From assembly GCA_020072815.1 (NCBI GenBank), contig JAIQGE010000023.1, positions 98,181 to 162,180 of the forward strand: DNA of 64,000 nucleotides, given 5' to 3'. Below the pieces are notes generated by a model. That model did no database searches. It was not told the origin of the DNA and saw nothing but the letters and a program-made list of their open reading frames with translations. Numbering within the stretch: the stretch's first letter is position 1; each line of letters starts with the position of its first letter. Below, piece by piece: positions 9,684 to 17,900 of this stretch. Source of the DNA: Terriglobia bacterium (GTDB lineage Bacteria > Acidobacteriota > Terriglobia > Terriglobales > Acidobacteriaceae). The translations under genes were made by a program, and so were the position numbers.

Positions 9684-9990
9684 AGATCAGTCAAGACTGT
9701 CGCATAGCGATTGAGGAATTCTTGCACCTCGCTGGTTTAATCACTTAACCCTACCGTCGCCTCATTTTCCCGGCACGATTGTACGGAGCGCGGGAGGTTG
9801 CTCAAGGCTCTCCGCTTCGCTCCGCCCGCCGACGCGGCGCACACAAACGCGCGGCCTTGACCAACCTCCCTTATGCGCTCCTGTGTTGCTTCCAGCTAAG
9901 GGAAAATGAAAGAGAAAATGAAAAGGGGTTGATACGGGATCGCACAGACGTTTTTACAAGCGTTCTGAAAACGGGATACTGCGGGGCTCA
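9684..9990. other. Gene-free stretch
   Basis: About 307 bp between the CHAT remnant and the hipA 3' fragment. The ORFs crossing it are short, lack conserved features and are composition-driven. No hairpin terminator or tRNA was recognised. Confidence 0.4.
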
Positions 9991-10650
9991 TCATAGTAAA
10001 CGGAAGTCTGTAGCCACGCGACCGGATGCAGAATTGCTCAAACCCGCCTCCTTGGAAAATGTCGGCCAACTTTCCAATGCAGAGCGGACCTCCTTCAGCA
10101 GATCCACGGGCCGGCTTACGCTGAAGCGTTCTGCCTCCAACAGAAGGTCCTCGCGTGCAATCTCTTTGAAGTTGCCATTGATGCTCATCAGGTGCTGGTA
10201 GGTCCATTCGCCTCTTGGGTTATAGGCATGAGTCACGTCATATGCCGGAGCGAGTTCCCAGACTCCCCCTTGTTTCAGACGAAAGGCAAAGTTCTTCGCG
10301 TGATCGTCACAGTTCCGCGCCATCACATTGAATGCCATACGCCGGAACACCTGCTCCAACGCTCCATTGCCCAGATGGAGGCGTGATACAACCATGAAGA
10401 GTTGCGCGTAGGAGTGCGTGCCACGTTGCTTGAAATCAAGATGGTCCATCGCGCACAGTGTCTGGACATGGTGCTTAATTGTTTCTCCGTTGATCACTTC
10501 GCGATCAAATCGGCGAGTCATGAAATGTGCTCTTGCATTCTCTTCGAGCAAGCGACATTCAAACATGTCGATACCAGCGGCTTTCGCCATTAAGTGGTAT
10601 GCGTATTCGATTCGCCCATAGTCGACTCCAGCACCCAATTCGGTAGTGGG
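9991..10650 (-). pseudogene. hipA: 3' fragment of hipA (Ser/Thr kinase toxin), C-terminal kinase part
   Basis: The frame is open from a stop at 10651-10653 and encodes the C-terminal half of a HipA-family kinase. It begins GVDYGRIEYAYHLMAKAAGI, then LLEENARAHFMTRRFDR, and the catalytic/metal-binding loop RNCDDHAKNFAF. PAYDVTHAYNP and MSINGNF follow. In intact homologues this is preceded by about 200 residues of N-terminal domain. Those are not upstream here but lie 1.3 kb away at 11968-12483 on the same strand. About 50 residues between the halves, including the GGARAKA-type loop, are missing. The TTG at 10638 is unlikely to be a real start. The kinase should be inactive. Confidence 0.85.
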
Positions 10651-10718
10651 TCATTTTGAAATTCCGCAGGACTGACGGGCTATGGCGGTAAGGCGCGGGA
10701 TGTGGCAGGATAGGGGCT

Positions 10719-10961
10719 ATGCCAAAGCGCTCAAGCAAGAAGCCGGACACATTCCAGAACGCATTGCGCGTCGTGGAAGAGGCCATTGGAGGCCAGTTAA
10801 AAAAGAACCCTGCTGCTGTGGCCCTAGGACGACGCGGAGGACTTAAGGGTGGCAAGGCAAGGGCTAAGGGCATGTCGCCAGAGAGGCGCAAGGAAATAGC
10901 CCAGAAGGCCGCGAAGGCCCGCTGGGCTAAGCAACGGCGCTCTCAGAATCTTCATCAATGA
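10719..10961 (+). CDS. Small basic GGxKGGKAR-type protein of unknown function
   Basis: The 80-residue product is rich in Lys/Arg/Ala. It has a VALGRRGGLKGGKARAKGMS core followed by an EIAQKAAKARW helix. This core is widespread in short, poorly understood bacterial proteins and looks nucleic-acid binding (histone-H1-like Lys/Ala repeats). An AGGATAGG-like stretch lies just before the ATG. It sits inside the insertion that splits hipA and converges on higA, their 3' ends overlapping by 35 bp. The function is unknown; a cargo or regulatory role is possible. Confidence 0.6.
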   Translation: MPKRSSKKPDTFQNALRVVEEAIGGQLKKNPAAVALGRRGGLKGGKARAKGMSPERRKEIAQKAAKARWAKQRRSQNLHQ

Positions 10962-11349
10962 AAACATCGGCAGAGAGCTTGAAATAGACGGAAAGGCGCT
11001 TTACGTGCTTAAGGGTTAAGCCACGTGTCCCTTTTAAGGTTTCGGATGCTACGCTTTCAGTCTCGAATATCGCCGGGACTAAATCTTTCTGTTTCAGTCC
11101 TTGATGTTCCATGAGGTATTTGACCGCCTCGATGGCGGGGGTTTTCTCGTTGTCCCTGAAACGCTCTTTTTCGTATTCCTGAATGAGAACTGTAAGTAGT
11201 TCTGCGAGCTTTCCTTCTGCTTCATTAAGCTCATCACGAACCAACAGGTCAGAGAGCTTTTTAAGCATCTCTCTGTACTGCTCATCGCGATGCGCTACCT
11301 CTGGCTGGGTATGTGCCAGGAGAGCTCCATAATCAAGCACCGCATTCAT
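10927..11349 (-). CDS. higA: HigA-type antitoxin with C-terminal HTH
   Basis: The ATG at 11349 gives 140 residues. An in-frame ATG at 11379 lies deeper inside the toxin gene and is less likely. The C-terminal half is a Cro/XRE-like helix-turn-helix with the HigA-2 signature (YLMEHQGLKQKDLVPAIFETESVASETLKG). The N-terminal half is helical and acidic and would wrap the toxin. The start overlaps the toxin 3' end by 17 bp, the toxin-first order typical of higBA. It should neutralise HigB and repress the operon. The palindromes at 11644-11807 are plausible operators. Confidence 0.85.
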   Translation of the reverse strand: MNAVLDYGALLAHTQPEVAHRDEQYREMLKKLSDLLVRDELNEAEGKLAELLTVLIQEYEKERFRDNEKTPAIEAVKYLMEHQGLKQKDLVPAIFETESVASETLKGTRGLTLKHVKRLSVYFKLSADVFIDEDSESAVA

Positions 11350-11632
11350 TTTTCCACCCGTCCCTATCATAATCGGCATGTTTGAGAAACGCTTTAACGA
11401 TCACAGTTGATCGGGCGTAATTCACCAGCGCGATTAAGCGAAAATCATCATGTTTAATGTCAAAAACGACGCACTTGCCAACTGGATCTGGAGCGTTGAA
11501 ATGTTGCTTAAGATCTTCAAAGTGTCTCCAGCTTGCGCCATCTGTAATCGTTTTCCATCGCACTATACCGGGTCTAGCGAATGGGTATCTCCGCTTTGCA
11601 TCTTCCAGTATGTCGATTCCGAGCACTGTCAT
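11333..11632 (-). CDS. higB: HigB-type mRNA interferase toxin (RelE/ParE fold)
   Basis: The 99-residue protein matches HigB-2-like toxins: KCVVFDIKHDDFRLIALVNYARSTVIVKAFLKHADYD near the C-terminus is the RelE-fold core with the final HxxYD segment. Such toxins cleave ribosome-bound mRNA. The gene is complete and is followed by an overlapping antitoxin. Both sit in the DNA that separates the two halves of hipA. Upstream of its start lies the block of CTTCGC/GCGAAG palindromes, which suggests autoregulation. Confidence 0.85.
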   Translation of the reverse strand: MTVLGIDILEDAKRRYPFARPGIVRWKTITDGASWRHFEDLKQHFNAPDPVGKCVVFDIKHDDFRLIALVNYARSTVIVKAFLKHADYDRDGWKNECGA

Positions 11633-11643
11633 TAGTAAGAACG

Positions 11644-11807
11644 CTTCGCGATATGCGAAGTTGCGTATCGAGGGAGATAATTCTTCGCATCCAGCGAAGC
11701 CAGAACTTTATTCGCAAATCGCGAAGAAGTCAATGATTTTAATGTTTGGTATTCGTGGGGAATAATCCACCGTCAATACAGTAGCACAAAACTTCGCAAA
11801 TTGCGAA
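11644..11807. promoter_or_regulatory. Four copies of a CTTCGC-N5-GCGAAG palindrome (candidate operator array)
   Basis: Inverted repeats occur at 11644-11660 (CTTCGC gatat GCGAAG), 11683-11699 (CTTCGC atcca GCGAAG), 11711-11725 (TTCGC aaatc GCGAA) and 11792-11807 (CTTCGC aaatt GCGAA). The half-sites are almost invariant while the 5-base spacers differ, as expected of a dimeric repressor operator. The array lies between higB and the divergent IS1-like stub, immediately upstream of higBA, so HigA or the HigBA complex is the most likely binder. Confidence 0.7.
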
Positions 11808-11814
11808 TTATTTC

Positions 11815-11843
11815 TTGACATTGCATTACCGCTCAAGCATTAT
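11815..11843 (+). promoter_or_regulatory. Candidate sigma70 promoter reading toward the IS1-like stub
   Basis: A perfect TTGACA (11815-11820) is followed after 17 bases by CATTAT (11838-11843), a 4/6 match to TATAAT, eleven bases before the ATG at 11854. It directly abuts the last palindrome, so a bound repressor would also cover this promoter. Confidence 0.45.
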
Positions 11844-11853
11844 AGGTATTGTT

Positions 11854-12033
11854 ATGAATCGCTTGAGCACAGAAAAACGCAAGCAAATAGTGGCCTCTTT
11901 GGTCGAGGGTAATTCAATTCGTAGCACCTGCCGTATGACTGGACGCTCCAAAGGTGCTGTTCTGGCGTTACTGGCTGAGATTGGTGAAGTCTGCGCCAAG
12001 TACCACCATACTGCCGTGCGGAACAATCGATAG
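11854..12033 (+). pseudogene. N-terminal stub of IS1-like transposase (HTH part)
   Basis: The ATG at 11854 opens a 59-residue frame, MNRLSTEKRKQIVASLVEGN, followed by SIRSTCRMTGRSKGAVLALL. This is the highly recognisable helix-turn-helix start of IS1-like transposases. Normally another 150-250 residues with a DDE/ISXO2-like catalytic domain follow. Here the frame runs into the antisense of the hipA 5' half and stops. The stub marks the breakpoint of an insertion or deletion event in hipA. Confidence 0.7.
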
Positions 12034-12483
12034 ATCTCCCGCTACTAGTTTGCGCGCATTCTCCACAAGGGATTTCATCTCAAGCGGGGCAGCGCTCTCA
12101 CTATGGGAGCAATGCGCGGGTTTGAACTCCAACGCGCCCACTCCTCGTTTTCCCATGTACGCTAGGCGGTCCAGCGGAGTCATTTGGCTCTTTTCGAAAC
12201 CGCGCTCAGCCATCCAAGCATCGATGAGTGCGTTGCCAAAATCGTCCGGCAATGCATCAGCGAGCATTCCCGGCAGTCGATGAAACGTTGCGTCAGGAAG
12301 ATTCGGGAAGGCAAAAGCGGTTCTTCTGTCATCAAGCGGCAGAGTTAACGGCGCTAACTCAATCCCAGTACGTCGCCACTCCGGTTCATATGCGAACGCA
12401 TAGTAGCCAAGTCGGTCATCAAGAGCCACAGCGCCAACTCGTTTTCCCCAAACTCGAACTACAATGACACGGACATGTTTCAT
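11968..12483 (-). pseudogene. hipA: 5' fragment of hipA (N-terminal domain)
   Basis: The 171-codon frame starts at an ATG 3 bp after the hipB stop. It gives the N-terminal HipA domain: VRVWGKRVGAVALD, EPEWRRTGIELAPLTLPL, HRLPGMLADALPDDFGNALI, LDRLAYMGKRGVGALEF. Homology ends near residue 155-160 (about 12008-12025). From there the strand is the antisense of the IS1-like stub, giving a nonsense tail. The remaining kinase half lies at 9991-10650. The short product may be unstable and would lack the catalytic site. Confidence 0.85.
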
Positions 12484-12486
12484 TGG

Positions 12487-12849
12487 CTACTTCTTTCGCT
12501 GCGTCCGTGATGTGCGTACACGCTGCGGGGCCTTAGCCGAATGTAGCAGTGCGAGTGGATTGACAGTCACGTCGGGCGCGAGCATCTCGATTCCTTGCAG
12601 TGAGTCCAGCGCCTTTAGAGTTCTGAGGAGAGTTTCTACCGTAGAACCTCGTCCTGTCTCCAAGTTTCGGAGTGCCTTCTCGGAGATTCCTGCTTTGTCC
12701 GCCGTCGTGAGCTGAGCCATATTGCGCGACAAGCGCAGCTTGCGTATGCGTTCGCCTACTCGCTTGGCCTTGCCGCGAGAAACCAACTTTCCGCGAACAA
12801 ATGATCCTGCCCCTTGGTGAAGGCGACCTCTTTCGCGCATCTGCAACAT
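12487..12849 (-). CDS. hipB: HipB-like XRE antitoxin
   Basis: The 120-residue product carries an XRE helix-turn-helix (RVGERIRKLRLSRNMAQLTTADKAGISEKALRNLETGRG) and ends with NPLALL plus a basic tail, the usual HipB-like layout. It is followed by the hipA start at 3 bp spacing. The frame stays open upstream of the ATG at 12849 to a stop near 12960 and looks coding there (DIWNKHIGPGVKRVGWDG). The true N-terminus could therefore be longer with a rare start, or the gene may be 5'-truncated near the AbiEii fragment. It is probably an orphan antitoxin or autorepressor now that hipA is split. Confidence 0.75.
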   Translation of the reverse strand: MLQMRERGRLHQGAGSFVRGKLVSRGKAKRVGERIRKLRLSRNMAQLTTADKAGISEKALRNLETGRGSTVETLLRTLKALDSLQGIEMLAPDVTVNPLALLHSAKAPQRVRTSRTQRKK

Positions 12850-12970
12850 GCCATCCCAGCCAACGCGCTTGACGCCCGGCCCGATGTGCTTGTTCCAAAT
12901 GTCGCGTTCGCTTAGGTCCTTCTTGTCTTGCTTGTCTTGGTTCTTTCGGAGTTTCAGCTTCTAACTATTC

Positions 12971-13660
12971 CTACGTCCGCTGGCTCAAGGTTGAATTTTT
13001 GGTAGCACCGATTGGCCCGTTTATTTCCTGTTCAAGCCTATTCAGTGTTTCCATGATTTTGCCGAATGCCGGCGGCTCACCAAAGATCATCACACCCATG
13101 TTCCGGTAGTCACGTTCCAACGCCGCCACACGATCCTCCGTCGGTATGAGGCGGAGGCTTCCGGGCCGCGCGAAGTCGTAGCGAGCCCATGCGGAAGGAT
13201 AAAAGGTCTCTTTGTGCTTCACAACCTGAGCCAGGAGCGTCATGTCGCTAAGCGCCTCGGCTGGGATCGCCCCTTGGGCCATCATGGCGACATCATAGTA
13301 GTGCCGCGAATACCGATCAGGCAGTGCCTTTTCCTGTGGACGATAGAATTCGGCATGGAGGATCGTCGCCTTCTCCCAAAAGGTTCGCTTGGCGAGAAGA
13401 GCAACGACACCAACGTCACCATCGGTAACCACATTCGGAAATTCTTCGGCAGTGAATGAGCGGATCGTGAAACGATCGTGGGGTACAAATTCTGCGTGGG
13501 TTCCAAGCTCTAGCACCACCTGCGGAACAACGTAAGCAAGGTTTGTGGATCCGGCCGCGGGATAACGAAATTGGACCACATTCGGGTCTTGATTGCTCAG
13601 ATCGAGACTCCAGGTCTTTTCCGTTCCGAGGATCTCCTGACACCTTGTCCTTAACGCAGT
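12971..13660 (-). pseudogene. AbiEii/AbiGii-type nucleotidyltransferase toxin, N-terminally truncated
   Basis: The last 230 residues of the long minus-strand frame match the C-terminal two-thirds of AbiEii nucleotidyltransferases: VVLELGTHAEFVPHDRF, AKRTFWEKATILHAEFYRP, SRHYYDVAMMA, HKETFYPSAWARYD. These proteins are toxins of type IV (AbiE) systems and inactivate by nucleotidylation. The N-terminal third, including the GGT-S-x10-D-x-D nucleotidyltransferase motif, is absent. Upstream of about 13660 the frame continues only as antisense of the HELAH metallopeptidase fragment. It is therefore a truncated, inactive gene. No AbiEi partner is seen. Confidence 0.75.
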
Positions 13661-13966
13661 CAGGAACCCGCCGAATCGCTGGCCACGCTGGTGCATGAAC
13701 TCGCCCATGAAATGTTGCACAGAGCCGAACGGCGCACCCTCACGACCAAAGCCGTCCGCGAAACAGAAGCCGAGGCCGTGGCCTTCGTGGTTTGTCACGT
13801 GCTGGGGCTTGAAACCGGAACCAGTTCGAGTGATTACATCCAGCTCTACCACGGCAATGCAGCATTGCTTACGGAGAGTTTGGAAGTTGTCCAGCGCACC
13901 GCTTCCGTCATCCTTGGGGCCATTGGCCCCGAGGATGTGCAGACGGAAAAGGCGGTGCAGCAATGA
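13655..13966 (+). pseudogene. C-terminal fragment of HELAH zinc metallopeptidase (ArdC/ImmA-IrrE-like)
   Basis: An open frame after a stop at 13652-13654 encodes ESLATLVHELAHEMLHRAER, the HExxH zinc motif, then KAVRETEAEAVAFVVCHVLGL (third ligand Glu), SSDYIQLYHG and a final helix. This is the C-terminal metallopeptidase segment of ArdC-like or ImmA/IrrE-like proteins. The first few hundred residues are missing. The breakpoint coincides with the truncation of the convergent AbiEii gene, so the two fragments were joined by one rearrangement. The stop overlaps the start of the downstream HipA-like kinase gene (ATGA at 13963). Confidence 0.7.
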
Positions 13967-14779
13967 ACGGCGCCAGCGGCCTTTCCGCAGTCCAGCAAGT
14001 CCGCAGAATGCGCGGGGGGGCGCAGTCACATCTTATGCGCGCTTCCGATGGCGGTTTCGTCGTCGTCAAGTTTCAGAATAACCCGCAAAGTGTGCGCGTA
14101 CTGGCCAATGAATTCTTGGCTACCCGCCTTGGTTTGTACCTTGGACTTCCCATGCCCGAGGTTGCGGTCATCGAAGTGTCGGATTGGCTCATTGCCCAAA
14201 CGCCTGAATTGCGGATGCAAAATGCAGGGAATGAGACGCCGTGCAGCAGCGGATTGCAGCTGGCTTCGCGCTATGTTGCCGATCCCGAGCAGGAGATGGT
14301 ATTTGATTACCTGCCCGAGGCCCTCATGCTGGAGAAAACCCGTGATCTGGCCAATGCTGGTTTTGGACAAGTGGACAGGCAATGCCGACGGACGCCAGGC
14401 CGTGTTTACCAAGCGAGTCCATGCCCGGAAATATGACGTTCACTTCATCGACCAGGGCTATTGCTTCAATTGCTCCGATTGGGATTTTCCCGACTCACCC
14501 TTGCGGGGAGTCTATGCCCGCAATTGCGTCTATCAGCAGGTAACAGGCTGGGACGCTTTTGAGCCTGCATTGAGCCGGGCAGAGCAGATGGATTGCGCCG
14601 ACCTGTGGAGCCTCACCGAGGGTATGCCAGAAGAATGGTGGTCTCGTGGTGACGCCGACGCTGATGCTCTGCCGCGGTTAATTGAGAGCTTACACAGCCG
14701 CCGTTCATCGATCCGAAACCTCATCACGGCTTTCCGCAACTCCTCCCGCAATCCCTTCCCCAACTGGGCCGGCGACTAG
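13963..14779 (+). pseudogene. HipA-like kinase family protein, frameshifted
   Basis: The first frame (from ATG 13963) gives RMRGGAQSHLMRASDGGFVVVKFQNN ... LANEFLATRLGLYLGLPMPE through about 14355. The same protein then continues in the next frame from 14357 with LVLDKWTGNADGRQAVF, FIDQGYCFN and LRGVYARNCVYQQVTGWDAFEP to the stop at 14779. Together they reconstruct a short (about 265-residue) HipA-like kinase of the lone-kinase type. A one-base gain (or two-base loss) near 14350-14356 separates nucleotide-binding and catalytic parts. It is a pseudogene or an assembly error. It shares a start/stop overlap with the preceding metallopeptidase fragment, implying an old operon. Confidence 0.8.
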
Positions 14780-14809
14780 CAGGCCACAACTAACCTAGAA
14801 AATAGTAAA

Positions 14810-14840
14810 GAGGAGCACCCGAAGGAGGGTGCTCCTCTTT
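14810..14840 (+). terminator. Strong intrinsic terminator
   Basis: A perfect 11-bp stem, GAGGAGCACCC (14810-14820) and GGGTGCTCCTC (14827-14837), with a GAAGGA loop, is followed by TTTGTCTTT. It ends the HipA-like kinase transcript and insulates the next operon. Confidence 0.9.
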
Positions 14841-14912
14841 GTCTTTCCAGCCTCCCAAAAAATCCGAGGGGCGCTCGCCGCCCCCTCGTGCTCCCCCGGC
14901 CCGACAATGGCA

Positions 14913-14918
14913 TATAAT
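14913..14918 (+). promoter_or_regulatory. -10 box of the 14938-19786 operon
   Basis: A perfect TATAAT lies 20 bases before the ATG at 14938, just after a strong terminator, giving a very short leader without a clear Shine-Dalgarno sequence. No good -35 is visible 17 bases upstream (GC-rich tract), suggesting weak or activated transcription. Confidence 0.5.
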
Positions 14919-14937
14919 CTCATTTGCCACAAATGCT

Positions 14938-17900
14938 ATGAGCCCATCACTGCCTCCCGAAGTAGTCCGTGCCTTTATCGATAGAAAGGCAATTCTATGG
15001 GTCTGCCAAAAGTACGATCTCAATAGCGGTGAGCAGCCACACGATTATGATCTCCCAACGCCGCAGACAATCGCGCGTTACCGCAAATTCCCTGACAAAA
15101 TTGACAACCAGATTGCCCAGTTGTATTGGGAAGCCATTTGGTTGGAGGGCGCGGCAAGCCCCCTTTTACAAACATTTCGCGCCTCAAGCGCTCAGGGAAA
15201 GGAGAACCGCCCGGTCGTCCTGCTAGCGAGTGCATCGGACACACAAGCAAGAGTGCCAGTCGAGGAGTTTCTTCCGATCCGAGTCCTTCCGGGAGTAATT
15301 GATGCCAATGCACCACTTGACGCCCAATACGGTGTCACAAAGGGAAGAGTTCGCGAGAGAACTGCGTGGGATCTCGCGTCACAGCTCGACCAATACCGCG
15401 GACGGACTTTGGTCGTTCTCGGTGCAGTAGGAGAAAGCGATCTAGCCAGGCTCTTCGAAGTTCTTGAGGATACGCCAGCGTTAGACCTAGACGTCCTCAT
15501 CGTCGGCCCTGGACCAACAGCAACCGGGAATCAGCCCATGCTCGCTGGGGTACGTGTAGTTTGGTTGAATGGTGAAACCGCTGAATTACTGAAGGCGATT
15601 AGTGATGCGGGCGCACCTTCCTCAAGAGAGCTTCCCACTTGGGCGATACGTCTTGGTAAAAAGACACTTGCGCTTTCTGGAAAAGATGTTCGACATATTC
15701 TGACGAAGTTCGCAATCATCACCGAGAGGGACACCATTCCTCCAACTTCATTCGCGCTAGATGATTTGCAGCAATTCCTTGAGGGGGATCTGTCGAACTG
15801 GAAAGCTTTTGGGGTTGCTCTACCTGTGGAACGGGGATACCAATCAAGTGCGGGACGATCATTTGCCCTGGAGGTCGAACAAACACTGCGGCAGATGGAG
15901 GGGAAAGACTCTGAGACATCCACATTCGTACTCCAATTGCCTGCGCAGGGCGGGTCGGGTGCCACAACCCTCCTACGCGCTGCAGCATATCAGTCCGCAC
16001 GCTCTGGCTATCCGACTCTAGTGCTGAGACCTGACGAGGTGGACATCGATCTCGATCATATCTTGGCATTCTCAGATGTAATAACAGATGGCGCACTGAC
16101 ATTGGGGCTGGATGAAGTACCTCCGCTTGTCGTCGTCACAGATGTTGAGCACTCCTCGATTCCAAGTATCAAACAAATTTCTCAATTACTCGCTTCTCGA
16201 AACAGGAAAGTCCTGCTGATTCAAGGCATTCAAATTGATTGGGAAGACAGTCTTCAGGAGAAGAGAACAAAGAGATTCGCCAGACTGGCTCCGCTCAAAA
16301 GTCATGTTGAAGCGGGAGAGATATCGAGGTGTGAGGCAGCGTTTCAATCTTTAGCAAAGAGATGGGACTTGCCAATTGAGGCGAAAACAGAGGATCAATG
16401 GAGCGCTTATGAATCGGCAACGCGCTGGTATGACCCCGGCAGCCAGAAACAGATATCGTCCCTGTTTTGGGTGGCGCTGAGATTCTTTGTTGTTGAGGCA
16501 TTCGATATTGACCAACGACAGCGTGCTGAGGACGCTGTCGGTAGGTGGATACAGAAGCGAACGGATAAAGTTACCGACGCCGGCATGAAGAAACTGCTGG
16601 ACTACGTCGCTGTTCTTTCGTCTTTTAGAATCGTGAGTCCAATGTGGACTGTTTTGAGGCCTATCACTGGGGGAGCATTTTCCTCTTTGATAGTTGATGC
16701 GCTCAGGCAGACCAGGGATATTGTGGTTTGGGGCGATTCCGTTGAAGAGCTAGGTGACCAAACACTGCGGTTCCTACACCCGGCATTGGCTGACGAATAT
16801 CTGCGTCGAAGGGGTATTCGGGACATTGCGGACAAAATCAATCTCCTGAGCCCAGTGATTGCCTCGTTATCCGGTGGCCATCAGGGAGATATATGGGTGG
16901 CAGAGAGTTTCGTAATTGATGTGCTTGTACCCGATTATCTGGGCCGCAGGCAATTTGATTGGGATTGGAGGCTTGATTTCTTCCGCCAGATACCTCCGTT
17001 TATTCGAGATCAAAGTAAGCTCATACTTCATCACTGGGCGAGGTGTCTGTATCAGTCAACCGACTCACCAAAATTGACAGAGGATCAAAAGCGAGAGCGT
17101 TTCGACGGTGCGATTGAAAAGTTAAAAGTAGCCATTAAGCTTCCTCGCAGACCTGCCAGAGATGAACACCCCAGCCATCTATACAACACTCTGGGCACCG
17201 CATACGCACGATACGCACGATTGCTGGAGGGAATTCGCGGGCAGGAAGATAATGCGCGAAATTCATGGAAGGAGGCCTCTAGTGCGTTTCAGCAGGCAAT
17301 CAATGTCGGTGGTGGCACTAACCTTGAAGCCCTACTTGGTTTCAGCCTAAGGCTAATTGACCATGCCGAGCATCAAGCAGGTTCTCGACTAGCCCCCGAG
17401 CATGCGGACGACGTTGCATATGCCTTAGATTTAATTGACGAGGCGGAGTTGCTCTTGACTGATGCCGCCAGCCCTGACCCTGAACTCGAAGAGAACGTTG
17501 TCAAATACAGGGCACGAGCACTGAATTGGCTGCAAGTTGGAGCCGGCTTGGACTATTTGCGGCGCCTCCAGCAGACCGATAGCTCTGATCTTGGGTTTTA
17601 CTGCGAGGCCCAACTAACGCTAGGGGGCACTCCCAGCGATAGCGCCTCAATTGAAAATGCCCTAAGCGTTCTGGAGAAAGCAGAGGCACGCGGTGTTCAA
17701 CTCTCTCCTAGAAGTCTGCGTCTGCGCCTGAGTCTTCTTCGACGGCACCCAGGCGAACGATTCAATTTCGCCTCACAGAAGGAAATCTTACAGGCCCTTG
17801 AAACGAGGTTGGGATACCAGCCTCGCCCTCTTGAACTGTTCTACCACGCCGTGCTTTGTTATCAGCTTGAAGTCTTCGTCGAAGGCGCTGAACGATTTCG

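Noticed and set aside
13661..14029. N-terminal part of the 352-codon minus-strand ORF
   Set aside because: It is antisense to the HELAH metallopeptidase fragment, which is the real coding strand there.
14839..14937. N-terminal extension of the large defence gene from a TTG at 14839
   Set aside because: The codon lies in the T-tract of a strong terminator hairpin, and the extension is low-complexity Pro/Arg.
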